Assembly (NCBI GenBank): GCA_002373375.1 | Contig: DFLE01000042.1 | Span: 19,076 to 83,075 of the forward strand | DNA: 64,000 nucleotides | Reading direction: 5' to 3' | DNA from: Prevotellaceae bacterium UBA3627 | GTDB lineage: Bacteria; Bacteroidota; Bacteroidia; Bacteroidales; Bacteroidaceae | Shown: positions 18,215 through 26,260 of the stretch, piece after piece | Layout of the letters: every line of letters starts with the position of its first letter | Position numbering within the stretch: position 1 is the stretch's first letter | Notes under the pieces: generated by a model | Databases searched by the model: none | The model's input: only the letters and a program-made list of their open reading frames with translations | Told to the model about the DNA's origin: nothing | Program-made: the position numbers and the translations under genes

Positions 18215-19294
18215 TTATACGTTCACAATGTCGAGGATGTCGGCGAATACGCCTGCGGCGGTTACGCCGGCTCCGGCTCCGTAACCTTGGATTATCATTG
18301 GGTGAGGATTGTAACGCTCTGTGTGCAGCATTACTATGCTGTTAGAACCCTCAAGGTCATAGAACGGATGTCCCTGCTTGAAGCGGCGTAATGCTACGCT
18401 TGCCTTTCCGTCTTCAAGAGTGGCTACGAAGCGCAGATGCTCGTTGGCGGCAACCACCTCTTTGTTCATTGCGTCGAAGTGGGCGTCAAGCTTAGGCAGG
18501 TTTGTCCAGAAATTCTCAAGTGAACCGTCGAAATACTCTTGGGGTACAAACAGGTGTTTCTCTACATCCTCCTGACTGAGCATATAGCCAGACTCGCGTG
18601 CCAGTATCACCAACTTACGTATCACGTCAATACCTGCAAGGTCAATACGTGGGTCTGGCTCGGAGAATCTGTTTTCCTTGGCCAGTCTTACAGCCTCAGA
18701 GAAAGGCACATCGTCGCTGATGGTGTTGAATATAAAGTTAAGCGTACCAGAGAGTACAGCCTCTATCTTTGTTATCTTGTCGCCAGACTTCACCAGGTCG
18801 TCTATGGTGTGCATGATAGGAAGGCCGGCGCCTACGTTTGTCTCAAAGTTGTACTTTGCGTCATGCTCCAAAGCGGTTTTCTTGAGCTTCAGGTATTTCT
18901 GCAGGTCACCTGATGCTGCCACCTTGTTGGCGCATACTATGGAGATGCCCTTCTCAAGGAAATCCTGGTAGAGGTCGGCTATCTCATAGCTTGCGGTGCA
19001 GTCAACAAATACCATGTCGCTAAGGTTGAGTTTCAGCACCTCTGTGTGTATAGTCTCTATACTTGACTTCGGACATTGCTTGAAATCCTCACGGAACTGT
19101 TCCATAGAGAAACCGTCAAGATTGATGCCGTCGGGGTTAATCATAATATTGAAGATGTCAACGATGCCGACTACTCTGAGGTCGAGTCCGCGCTCTTCAA
19201 AGAGCATCTTCTTCTGTTGCGCCATCTGGCAGAGCAGCGTACCGCCTACGGTGCCAGTGCCACAGAGTACTACATTGAGTTTATGTTGTCTCAT
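18215..19294 (-). CDS. Homoserine dehydrogenase, stand-alone
   Basis: 359 aa. NAD(P)-binding start LNVVLCGTGTVGGTLL, followed by VCANKVAASGD, the catalytic region LSGTLNFIFNTISDDVPFSEAV and DPRIDLAGIDVIRKLVILAR, and the family C-terminus GAGAGVTAAGVFADILD. It reduces aspartate semialdehyde to homoserine for Thr/Met/Ile synthesis. It matches the dehydrogenase half of bifunctional ThrA and has no aspartokinase or ACT domain; no kinase ORF adjoins it. It has its own promoter facing that of iorA. Whether a ThrA fusion exists elsewhere in the genome cannot be seen. Confidence 0.9.
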   Translation of the reverse strand: MRQHKLNVVLCGTGTVGGTLLCQMAQQKKMLFEERGLDLRVVGIVDIFNIMINPDGINLDGFSMEQFREDFKQCPKSSIETIHTEVLKLNLSDMVFVDCTASYEIADLYQDFLEKGISIVCANKVAASGDLQKYLKLKKTALEHDAKYNFETNVGAGLPIMHTIDDLVKSGDKITKIEAVLSGTLNFIFNTISDDVPFSEAVRLAKENRFSEPDPRIDLAGIDVIRKLVILARESGYMLSQEDVEKHLFVPQEYFDGSLENFWTNLPKLDAHFDAMNKEVVAANEHLRFVATLEDGKASVALRRFKQGHPFYDLEGSNSIVMLHTERYNPHPMIIQGYGAGAGVTAAGVFADILDIVNV

Positions 19295-19325
19295 TATTGT
19301 TGTTTATGGTAATTAATTCAGCTGG

Positions 19326-19357
19326 CAAAGGTACAAAGAATTTTTCACATACCCAAA
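19326..19357 (-). promoter_or_regulatory. Promoter of the homoserine dehydrogenase gene
   Basis: On the minus strand TTTG (19354-19357), 20-base spacer, TACCTTTG (19326-19333): an excellent Bacteroidota promoter 32 bases ahead of the start codon. Confidence 0.85.
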
Positions 19358-19375
19358 TAAAAAGTAAATTCAAAA

Positions 19376-19407
19376 TTTTGCTGACTGAATAAAATTTAGT
19401 AACTTTG
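19376..19407 (+). promoter_or_regulatory. Promoter of iorAB
   Basis: TTTTG (19376-19380), 19-base spacer, TAACTTTG (19400-19407). It overlaps the divergent promoter region of the homoserine dehydrogenase gene and fixes the iorA start downstream at 19453. Confidence 0.85.
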
Positions 19408-19452
19408 CAAGGATTGTGTAATGAAAAATACAAAAACAAAGAAATAGATAAA

Positions 19453-21099
19453 ATGGAAAAAAGACTTCTTCTTGGTGATGAGGCGATAGCGCTGGGAGCT
19501 ATTCACGCTGGTTTGAGTGGTGTGTATGCTTATCCTGGTACTCCATCAACTGAGATTACAGAGTTTATTCAAACCAACCCGTATGCTAAGGAGCATAAGA
19601 TACGCTCACGTTGGTGTACCAATGAAAAGACAGCCATGGAGGCGGCTTTGGGTATGTCATACGCCGGCAAGCGTGCGTTGGTATGTATGAAGCACGTTGG
19701 CATGAATGTGTGTGCCGATGCTTTTATCAACAGTGCCATAACAGGTGTAGAGGGCGGCTTGGTAGTATTGGCTGCCGATGACCCTTCTATGCACTCATCA
19801 CAGAATGAGCAGGACTCACGCTTCTATGGCAAGTTCGCTATGATACCAGTGTTTGAACCTTCTACTCAGCAGGAGGCGTATGATATGATGGCGATGGCCT
19901 TTGACTTCTCTGAGGCTATCAAAGAGCCGGTGTTGCTGCGTGTTGTTACACGACTGGCACACTCTCGCGCCAGCGTTGAGGTGCGTGAGCCTCGTAAGCA
20001 GAACGAGATGCGCCCTTCTACAGACCAGTGGGTGCTTCTTCCTGGCATAGCTCGTAAGAAGTACGACGTGCTGATAGAGAAGCAGGAGCAGATGCTCATG
20101 GCTTCTAACAAGTCACAGTTTAATGCCTCTGAGTACACTGACTATGCAGAGAAGGCAGAGAAGACAGGCATCGTGGCATGTGGCATAGGCTATAACTATG
20201 TTAAGGAGGCTTTGGCACAGTTGCCGGAGGAGAAGCGCAGACTGTATAATCTGGAGAAGGTGTCACAGTATCCTCTTCCAGAGCAGCGCATACAGATGTT
20301 GGCGCGTGAGAGCGGCAAACTGCTTGTAGTGGAAGACGGACAGCCGGTTGTGGAGCAGGATGTGAAGGCTCTGCTCGGTACAGGATATATTGTTACAGGC
20401 CGTTTGACAGGTGCATTGCCACGCACTGGCGAGTTGACTCCTGACTGTGTGGCTGCTGCCCTTGGTGTTGAGGCTCCTGAGCTGATGCCACAGGCAAAGA
20501 ACCTGGCAGGTCGTCCACCACAGTTGTGTCAGGGATGCGGACACCGTGATGTGTATGCTGCACTTAATAAGGTGGCAGAGGAATACCCAGACCATCGTAT
20601 CTTTGGTGATATCGGTTGCTACACACTTGGTGCGCTGCCTCCATTCAAGGCTTTGTCAAGCTGCGTTGACATGGGAGCATCAATTACTATGGCAAAGGGT
20701 GCGGCTGACGCAGGATTGTTCCCTGCTATTGCTGTCATTGGTGACTCTACATTCACACACTCAGGTATGACAGGTCTGTTGGATGCTGTCAATGACAAGT
20801 CAAACATCGTGGTTGTGATATCTGACAACCTTACAACAGGTATGACAGGTGGTCAGGACTCAGCCGGAACAAACAAGTTTGAGGCTATCTGTCTTGGTCT
20901 TGGTGTAGAGCCTGAGCATGTTCGTGTGGTTGTTCCACTGCCGAAGAACATGGAGGAGATAACAAAGACCATACGTGAGGAGATAGAATACAACGGCGTA
21001 TCGGTTATCATACCACGTCGTGAGTGCATACAGACGGCTGCCCGTCATGCAAGAGAAAAGGCAAAGGCAGCGCAGAAGGCTAATCCCCAAAACGACTAA
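19453..21099 (+). CDS. iorA: Indolepyruvate:ferredoxin oxidoreductase, alpha subunit
   Basis: 548 aa from the ATG at 19453; the frame is open from a TTG at 19405, but that codon lies inside the -7 box. N-terminal half: PFOR-type pyrimidine-binding domain (RLLLGDEAIALGAIHAGLSG). C-terminal half: TPP domain with LCQGCGHRD (about 358), GDIGCYTLG (about 385) and GDSTFTHSG (about 430). With IorB it oxidatively decarboxylates aryl-pyruvates to aryl-acetyl-CoA, or runs in reverse to make aromatic amino acids. The C-terminal 2x[4Fe-4S] ferredoxin domain of archaeal IorA is absent: the protein ends soon after PRRECIQTAA with no CxxCxxC motif. Confidence 0.92.
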   Translation: MEKRLLLGDEAIALGAIHAGLSGVYAYPGTPSTEITEFIQTNPYAKEHKIRSRWCTNEKTAMEAALGMSYAGKRALVCMKHVGMNVCADAFINSAITGVEGGLVVLAADDPSMHSSQNEQDSRFYGKFAMIPVFEPSTQQEAYDMMAMAFDFSEAIKEPVLLRVVTRLAHSRASVEVREPRKQNEMRPSTDQWVLLPGIARKKYDVLIEKQEQMLMASNKSQFNASEYTDYAEKAEKTGIVACGIGYNYVKEALAQLPEEKRRLYNLEKVSQYPLPEQRIQMLARESGKLLVVEDGQPVVEQDVKALLGTGYIVTGRLTGALPRTGELTPDCVAAALGVEAPELMPQAKNLAGRPPQLCQGCGHRDVYAALNKVAEEYPDHRIFGDIGCYTLGALPPFKALSSCVDMGASITMAKGAADAGLFPAIAVIGDSTFTHSGMTGLLDAVNDKSNIVVVISDNLTTGMTGGQDSAGTNKFEAICLGLGVEPEHVRVVVPLPKNMEEITKTIREEIEYNGVSVIIPRRECIQTAARHAREKAKAAQKANPQND

Positions 21100-21102
21100 A
21101 CG

Positions 21103-21678
21103 ATGAAAAAAGATATAATACTTTGCGGTGTGGGCGGACAAGGTATCCTCTCAATCGCTACGATAATAGGCGAGGCAGCCACCGAGACGGGTATTAACCT
21201 GAAACAGGCTGAGGTACACGGTATGAGTCAGCGCGGTGGTGATGTGCAGTCTAACCTGCGTCTTTCTACAGACGTTATATACAGTGACCTCATACAGAAG
21301 GGTGGGGCAGACCTTATCATCTCAATGGAGCCGATGGAAGCATTGCGCTATCTGCCTTATCTCTCAAAGGATGGTGTTGTGGTGACAAGCAACAAGCCTT
21401 TTGTCAATATCCCTAACTATCCTGATGAGGAGGCTATGTTTGCTGAGTTGTCAGCTTTGCCACACGTGGTACAGCTTGACATCGAGGCTGTGGCACATGA
21501 GGCCGGCTCTGCTCGCAGCGCCAATGTGGTGTTGCTGGGTATGGCGGCTAAATATATTGAGATACTCTCTGCTGATGCCCTGCGTTCTGCTGTGGCAAAA
21601 ATCTTTGAGCGCAAAGGCGAGAAGGTGGTAGAGGCTAACCTCAAGGCCTTTGATATGGGCGCTGAGGCAAGCAAGTAA
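21103..21678 (+). CDS. iorB: Indolepyruvate:ferredoxin oxidoreductase, beta subunit
   Basis: 191 aa, gamma-type domain of the 2-oxoacid:ferredoxin oxidoreductases. Begins KKDIILCGVGGQGILSIATI and carries EVHGMSQRGGDVQSNLRLS near residue 38, both diagnostic. Forms the heterodimer with IorA, whose stop is 3 bases upstream. The junction contains CCCCAAAACGACTAAACGA, resembling the sequence repeated between trpS and the DMT gene. Confidence 0.93.
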   Translation: MKKDIILCGVGGQGILSIATIIGEAATETGINLKQAEVHGMSQRGGDVQSNLRLSTDVIYSDLIQKGGADLIISMEPMEALRYLPYLSKDGVVVTSNKPFVNIPNYPDEEAMFAELSALPHVVQLDIEAVAHEAGSARSANVVLLGMAAKYIEILSADALRSAVAKIFERKGEKVVEANLKAFDMGAEASK

Positions 21679-21698
21679 CATTTCAATACATAAAATAA

Positions 21699-21853
21699 CT
21701 CAACTTTCTGAAGTAGTCAAGTAGACAGTAGTTAAGTAGTTAAGACAATACAGAATACCTCAGCATGAGCCTCGGTTCGTCAATAAACAGCAAATAGCCA
21801 GGGTAATGTCTTAACTCCTTTACTTCTTTACTCCTGAAGACTAAGAAGTTGAG
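21699..21853. repeat. Large imperfect inverted repeat downstream of iorB
   Basis: Outer arms CTCAACTT (near 21699) and AAGTTGAG (21846-21853) and inner arms AGTTAAGAC (21738-21746) and GTCTTAACT (21808-21816) could fold into one long irregular stem. It occupies the gap between iorB and the bidirectional terminator. No coding potential seen. Confidence 0.45.
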
Positions 21854-21879
21854 CACTTGCGAAACTTGAATAAAATAAT

Positions 21880-21912
21880 AAAAGCGGTGAGAAATCAATT
21901 CTCACCGCTTTT
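21880..21912. terminator. Bidirectional terminator
   Basis: Perfect 14-base stem AAAAGCGGTGAGAA (21880-21893) with its complement (21899-21912), loop ATCAA. A-run on one side and T-run on the other make it work for iorB (plus) and the FAH-family gene (minus). Confidence 0.85.
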
Positions 21913-21915
21913 GTT

Positions 21916-22563
21916 TTATTTACACCAGAAGTCAAGCACCTGACGGCCTTCCAGAAAACCTTCCAGATGGTCGTTGATATGTACGGGACCAACGCCGACG
22001 GGCGTTCCTGTGTATAGTAAGTCACCGGTTTTAAGTGTGAAGAACTGTGATATGTAGGCAATGAGTCTGTCAACGGTGCACAGCATATCTGCGGTGCAGC
22101 CTGCTTGGCGTTCTTCTCCATTGATGTTAAGAGAGAAGTGCAACGCCTGTATGCCGGGTAACTTCTCTTTCTCTATCCAGTTGCCTGTCACAGCAGCACC
22201 GTCAAATCCTTTGGCAATCTCCCATGGCTGTCCCTCCTCACGCAGCTTTTTCTGGAGGTCGCGGGCGGTGAAGTCAATGCCTAACGTTACAGCGTCATAG
22301 TAACGGTGGGCAAATTGTTCGCTGATACATTTGCCCAGTCGGCATATACGCACCACCACCTCTGTCTCATAGTCTATACGTCCCAGATGGTCGGGTATAA
22401 AGAATGGCTTGTTGTCTTTCAGCAGTGAAGAGTCTGCCTTAGTGAATATTACTGGGTCACGCTGCTTGTCGTCAGCTGATTTTCCGACGCCTTGCTGCTG
22501 TAATTCTGTGGTTATCTCCTTGTTATGCTGGGCATAGTTCATGCCCACGGCGAATATCTTCAT
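21916..22563 (-). CDS. Fumarylacetoacetate hydrolase-family protein
   Basis: 215 aa. Starts MKIFAVGMNYAQHNKE; the open frame extends upstream to 22707, but the promoter at 22584-22615 lies inside that extension, so the ATG at 22561-22563 is the start. Family features are the acidic metal-binding pair DYETEVVVRI (about 80), LGIDFTARDLQ (about 109), KGFDGAAVTG (about 132) and LYTGTPVGVGPV (about 187). Members cleave or decarboxylate beta-diketo acids such as acylpyruvates. Monocistronic. Confidence 0.88.
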   Translation of the reverse strand: MKIFAVGMNYAQHNKEITTELQQQGVGKSADDKQRDPVIFTKADSSLLKDNKPFFIPDHLGRIDYETEVVVRICRLGKCISEQFAHRYYDAVTLGIDFTARDLQKKLREEGQPWEIAKGFDGAAVTGNWIEKEKLPGIQALHFSLNINGEERQAGCTADMLCTVDRLIAYISQFFTLKTGDLLYTGTPVGVGPVHINDHLEGFLEGRQVLDFWCK

Positions 22564-22583
22564 GACGTAATTTTTTGTTTCTG

Positions 22584-22615
22584 CAAAATTACTATTTTTT
22601 CTTTGTTCAGCCAAA
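22584..22615 (-). promoter_or_regulatory. Promoter of the FAH-family gene
   Basis: Minus strand TTTG (22612-22615), 20-base spacer, TAATTTTG (22584-22591). The leader to the ATG at 22563 is about 15 bases. Confidence 0.8.
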
Positions 22616-22683
22616 CGAACAAACCATAATGTTACGTTTTCAGTCTCTCTGCTTACAAAAGTGAAAGATAGACATTGACAATA

Positions 22684-22717
22684 AAAGGCATCAATGCAGT
22701 GTTGCATTGATGCCTTT
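22684..22717 (-). terminator. Terminator after tsf
   Basis: Perfect 15-base stem (22684-22698 with 22703-22717, GTGT loop); in the minus direction it is followed by a T-rich stretch (TTTTATT). Ends the rplM-rpsI-rpsB-tsf unit 30 bases after the tsf stop. Confidence 0.85.
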
Positions 22718-22746
22718 GAGTATGTTGTACTTAATACTTTCGAGTA

Positions 22747-23727
22747 TTAATCAGCCTGCAGAGAGAAGCGCTTGAACGCAACTACAGTGAGATCCTTGTC
22801 AGCAGCCTTCAGGTAATCCTTCACTGCCATCTTGCTGTCCTGGATGAACTCCTGGTTGAGCAGACAAGACTCCTTGTAGAACTTGTTCACACGACCGTTA
22901 ACGATACCAGCGAGCATCTGCTCAGGAATCTCAACTGTTGTGTTTGCGATAATCTCCTTAGCCTTGGCAACGTCCTCAGCGGTGATCCAACCCTTAGCCA
23001 TGTTAGACTCCATGTGATCCTCAGAGTCAACGTGCGCTGGGTTGATGCCAGCCTTCTTCAGCTTGTTGTCGATAGCCTTCTGGAGCTGCTCCTGCTTTGT
23101 CTTCTCAGCAGCAACCTTCTTCTCCTCCTCGATGATAGCTGGATCAACGTCCTTCTCGCTCAGAGCTACTGGCTTCATGGCTGCTACCTGCATAGCAACA
23201 GCGTGTGCCTGCTCCTCAGCTGGCTTGTTGGTCTGTACCATTGTGCAGAGAGTGTTCTTACCCATGTGGTTATAGATAGAAACGTTGTCGCCCTCAAGGA
23301 AGAGGTAACCGTCAAGCTCCATCTTCTCACCTGTAACACCAGAACGCTCTGTTACGGCAGCAGCTACAGTCTGACCGTCAGCAAGTGTCAGTGCGTTAAC
23401 CTCGTCAAGAGTCTTAGCCTTAGCTGCTACGGCAGCGTCAAGGATATCCTGTGTCAACTTAACGTAGTCAGCATTGTTGGCAACGAAGTCAGTCTCACAC
23501 TTCAGTGCTATCATAGCAGAGAAACCGTTCTCGCTCTTTACGAGTACACAACCGTTAGAAGTCTCACGGTCGCTACGCTTTGCAGCGATAGCCTGTCCAC
23601 GCTCGCGGAGAATCTCTTTTGCACGGTCCATATCGCCGTCAGCCTCTGTCAGTGCCTTCTTTACGTCAGCAAGACCTGCGCCAGTCATGGCACGCAGAGT
23701 CTTGATGCTTTCCATTGTTATAGCCAT
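22747..23727 (-). CDS. tsf: Elongation factor Ts
   Basis: 326 aa (E. coli 283). Nucleotide exchange factor for EF-Tu. N-terminal UBA-like segment SIKTLRAMTGAGLADVKKAL and the signature ALKCETDFVANNADYVKL near residue 75 identify it. The core and dimer regions follow, including KPVALSEKDVDP and VKDYLKAADKDLTVVAF at the end. It lies downstream of rpsB, the universal arrangement. Confidence 0.96.
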   Translation of the reverse strand: MAITMESIKTLRAMTGAGLADVKKALTEADGDMDRAKEILRERGQAIAAKRSDRETSNGCVLVKSENGFSAMIALKCETDFVANNADYVKLTQDILDAAVAAKAKTLDEVNALTLADGQTVAAAVTERSGVTGEKMELDGYLFLEGDNVSIYNHMGKNTLCTMVQTNKPAEEQAHAVAMQVAAMKPVALSEKDVDPAIIEEEKKVAAEKTKQEQLQKAIDNKLKKAGINPAHVDSEDHMESNMAKGWITAEDVAKAKEIIANTTVEIPEQMLAGIVNGRVNKFYKESCLLNQEFIQDSKMAVKDYLKAADKDLTVVAFKRFSLQAD

Positions 23728-23743
23728 TGTATAAAAGTCTTTT

Positions 23744-23812
23744 TTAAGTTGTGAGTTATGAGTTATGAATTATGAATATCTACAACTCATATATCCATAA
23801 CTCATAACTTAA
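23744..23812. repeat. Imperfect inverted repeat between rpsB and tsf
   Basis: AGTTGTGAGTTATGAGTTAT-type sequence on the left and TATCCATAACTCATAACTT on the right form an irregular hairpin of about 20 pairs; the left arm also holds direct repeats of GAGTTATGA. It is in the 93-base gap between two co-transcribed genes and may set the rpsB:tsf ratio (inference). Confidence 0.5.
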
Positions 23813-23820
23813 GTTATTTA

Positions 23821-24591
23821 TTACTCAGCCTCTTCAGCCTTCTCTGCCTTAGCCTTAGGCTGGTCGTCCTGCTGTGCAGCAGCCTTCTCGTCAGCCTTCT
23901 CTACCTTGCGCTCCTGCAGGCCCTCGTTGATAGCCTCGCAGCAAGCGTTGAGGATAACCTCTACAGAGTCCTTAGCATCATCGTTTGCTGGGATAGCGAA
24001 GTCAACGCTGTTAGGGTTAGCGTTGGTATCAACGATAGCAAATACTGGAATACCCAGACGGTGTGCCTCGCTGATAGCGATGTGCTCCTTCTCTACGTCG
24101 ATGACGAAGAGGGCAGAAGGAAGACGTGTCAGGTCAGATATAGAACCGAGGTTCTTCTCAAGTTTAGCACGCTGGCGTGAAATCTGGAGCAACTCGCGCT
24201 TAGAGAGGTTGCTGTATGTACCGTCAGCCATGAGCTTGTCGATGTTCGCCATTTTCTTGATAGCCTTACGGATAGTCTGGAAGTTGGTGAGCATACCACC
24301 AGCCCAGCGCTCGTTGATGTAAGGCATGTTAACGCTCTGTGCCTTCTCGGCAACCACGTCCTTAGCCTGTTTTTTAGTAGCGACGAACAGAATCTTCTTG
24401 CCCTGCTTTGCTATGTTCTTGAGTGCTTCAGCAGCCTCGTCAACCTTTGCTACGGTCTTGTTCAGATCGATGATGTGAATACCGTTGCGCTCCATGAAGA
24501 TATAAGGAGCCATTGCTGGGTTCCACTTACGCTTGAGGTGTCCGAAGTGACAGCCTGCCTGAAGTAACTGATCAAAATTTGTTCTTGACAT
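23821..24591 (-). CDS. rpsB: 30S ribosomal protein S2
   Basis: 256 aa. MSRTNFDQLLQAGCHFGHLKRKWNPAM (by motif HFGHLKRKWNP) and INERWAGGMLTNFQTI plus PSALFVIDVEKEHIAISEA are S2 signatures. The last 30 residues form a Lys/Glu/Ala-rich tail. Second to last gene of the translation operon; the 125-base leader in front of it has RNA-structure potential. Confidence 0.97.
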   Translation of the reverse strand: MSRTNFDQLLQAGCHFGHLKRKWNPAMAPYIFMERNGIHIIDLNKTVAKVDEAAEALKNIAKQGKKILFVATKKQAKDVVAEKAQSVNMPYINERWAGGMLTNFQTIRKAIKKMANIDKLMADGTYSNLSKRELLQISRQRAKLEKNLGSISDLTRLPSALFVIDVEKEHIAISEAHRLGIPVFAIVDTNANPNSVDFAIPANDDAKDSVEVILNACCEAINEGLQERKVEKADEKAAAQQDDQPKAKAEKAEEAE

Positions 24592-24716
24592 TGTCTTTTT
24601 CTTTTTTTAGTTGTTTACTTTCTGTTTATGATTTTGTTAGAATCACAACCCATGGGTAGCCTCCGCGTCAGGCGGCGAGTCTCATGAGTTTAGATGCTAA
24701 ACGATAGTTCTCTGTA
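24592..24716 (-). promoter_or_regulatory. Possible structured leader of rpsB
   Basis: The 125-base gap between rpsI and rpsB is unusually GC-rich in its centre (24650-24690) and contains complementary short segments (GCCT with AGGC, ATGGGT with ACCCAT). Autoregulatory S2 leaders are known in several phyla, so this is a candidate, but I could not match it to a defined motif. Confidence 0.35.
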
Positions 24717-25103
24717 TTAACGCTTAGAGAACTGGAAGCGGCGACGTGCCTTTGGACGTCCTGGCTTTTTACGCTCTACCTCACGTGCGTCACGTGTCAG
24801 GAAGCCCTGGTCCTTCAGAGTCTTCTTGTCCTCGGCGTTAATCTTAACCAGAGCGCGTGCTATGGCAAGACGCAGAGCCTGGCTCTGACCTGTGAAGCCA
24901 CCACCATTGAGGTTAGCCTTGATGTCGTACTTCTCACCTGCCTCAAGAAGCTCCAATGGCTGCTTTACTACGTACTGCAGTATAGCTGATGGGAAATACT
25001 GTGTGAGATCTACCTTGTTGATTGTTATCTTGCCGGTACCCTCTGTGAGGTATACACGAGCTACAGAGCTCTTACGGCGACCGATTGCGTTAATTACTTC
25101 CAT
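24717..25103 (-). CDS. rpsI: 30S ribosomal protein S9
   Basis: 128 aa. N-terminal GRRKSSVARVYLTEGTGKI and C-terminal KKPGRPKARRRFQFSKR are characteristic; the basic tail reaches the P-site tRNA on the ribosome. Starts 18 bases after the rplM stop. Confidence 0.97.
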   Translation of the reverse strand: MEVINAIGRRKSSVARVYLTEGTGKITINKVDLTQYFPSAILQYVVKQPLELLEAGEKYDIKANLNGGGFTGQSQALRLAIARALVKINAEDKKTLKDQGFLTRDAREVERKKPGRPKARRRFQFSKR

Positions 25104-25121
25104 TTTTATGTATACCTTTTA

Positions 25122-25583
25122 TTATTTATACTGGTTAATGTCTATAGCCTTTGGCTTCTGTGCCTCGTGCTTGTGCTCTGTACCCTCATAGATATAGAGG
25201 TTGTTCTGAAGAGAACGTCCCAAAATACCCTTTGGCAACATTCCCTTAACAGCGTGGCGCAGCATACGCTCTACACCGTCCTTCTTCTTGCGAAGCTCTG
25301 CTGGTGTGTTGAAACGCTGACCACCTGGGTAACCAGTGTAACGGGTGTAAACCTTGTCGGTCTCTTTCTTGCCGGTGAATACAACCTTAGCGGCATTGAT
25401 GATGATAACGTTGTCACCACAGTCTACATGTGGGGTGAAACTTGGCTTGTACTTACCACGAAGTAACTTTGCCACTTTTGAAGCGAGGCGGCCTACAACC
25501 TGATCTGTTGCGTCGATTACGACCCACTCCTTCTTTGCAGTCTCCTTGTTTACGGAGATTGTCTTGTAACTTAAAGTGTCCAT
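25122..25583 (-). CDS. rplM: 50S ribosomal protein L13
   Basis: 153 aa. Signatures WVVIDATDQVVGRLASKVAKLLRGK (in parts), DCGDNVIIINAAKV, and MLPKGILGRSLQNNLYIYEG. First gene of the rplM-rpsI-rpsB-tsf unit. The promoter box lies about 145 bases upstream, leaving a leader long enough for autoregulation. Confidence 0.97.
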   Translation of the reverse strand: MDTLSYKTISVNKETAKKEWVVIDATDQVVGRLASKVAKLLRGKYKPSFTPHVDCGDNVIIINAAKVVFTGKKETDKVYTRYTGYPGGQRFNTPAELRKKKDGVERMLRHAVKGMLPKGILGRSLQNNLYIYEGTEHKHEAQKPKAIDINQYK

Positions 25584-25734
25584 TCTTGACTTTTAGAAAA
25601 TTTTATTACTACTAAAAAACATTTTTGCTGAACGCAGATTCACTAACCATCGGCGCGGCCAAACGCTCGACTATTAACACTGCCTCCAAACTGGGCTCTA
25701 AGTGTACCCAAAAAATAATCGGTGTGCAAAGGTA
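25584..25734 (-). promoter_or_regulatory. Leader and -7 box of the rplM operon
   Basis: TACCTTTG on the minus strand at 25727-25734 is a good -7 box; the -33 position is poor. The implied transcript has a leader of about 138 bases with a GC-rich middle (25650-25690). A ribosomal-protein autoregulatory element is plausible but unproven. Confidence 0.5.
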
Positions 25735-25739
25735 CTAAT

Positions 25740-26120
25740 TTTTTTGCACATAGAACGCCTGTTTACTATATTAATATAACGCGTTTATATTTTTTTAACA
25801 AATAAGGGTACACTTATTGATATTAATCATTCTTCTTCCCGCTTTGGTTTTCTGATTTTGTTAAATTCCATGATTTTTTCAGAAATTTTATCTGCTAATA
25901 TCTATGTGTTGTATTTAGGCGTATTCGTGTGTACTAAGATTCGTTCTTCAATACCAAATCACCAAAATGTCCTATCGGAGGCCTCTCCTTACCCCCGTTT
26001 TCCTTGCGATATTTCAAAATAATTTCCTACTGGTCGCGTACAGCGAAATCTACGGAGGGTTGTAACTCATTGATAATCAGCAGCAGGTTGTAAAAAGGCA
26101 TAAAAAAACGATAGTTTTTG
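25740..26120. other. Non-coding AT-rich spacer
   Basis: I see no gene with coding character, RNA gene or clear promoter here. It contains CCAAAATGTCCTATCGG near 25963, which resembles the ACAAAAATGTCCTATTC inside both flanking direct repeats of the HipBA cassette. Confidence 0.5.
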
Positions 26121-26206
26121 CCCTGTAAAAGCTATGCTTTCAGGGTGTGAAAGCTATCGAATGACACTCTAAAAGCTATGCTTTCTCACAGTAAAGTGAT
26201 AGCTTT
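26121..26206. repeat. Cluster of AAAGCTAT repeats with hairpin potential
   Basis: AAAGCTAT occurs at 26128, 26150 and 26172, and its complement ATAGCTTT at 26199. The first copy sits in a hairpin CCCTG-ta-AAAGC-tat-GCTTT-CAGGG (26121-26145). No reading frame is involved. It looks like an interspersed intergenic repeat. Confidence 0.6.
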
Positions 26207-26217
26207 CACGAAAAAGA

Positions 26218-26250
26218 GGGTGCGGAAAGTCGTTTTTTCGCACCCTTTTT
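26218..26250 (+). terminator. Terminator-like hairpin
   Basis: GGGTGCG (26218-26224) pairs with CGCACCC (26239-26245), followed by five T. No gene ends just upstream on the plus strand, so it may terminate read-through from the repeat region, or be part of the repeat. Confidence 0.5.
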
Positions 26251-26260
26251 CCGTTTTTTG

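Noticed and set aside
19405..19452. N-terminal extension of iorA from TTG
   Set aside because: The codon lies within the -7 promoter box, so it cannot be in the mRNA; the ATG at 19453 is used instead.
22564..22707. N-terminal extension of the FAH-family protein
   Set aside because: A consensus promoter sits inside the extension, and the extra residues do not resemble the family; the 5' part also includes the tsf terminator hairpin.
23014..23754. 246-aa frame antisense to tsf
   Set aside because: Composition and position show it is a shadow of the strongly coding tsf frame; no promoter, RBS or recognisable domain.
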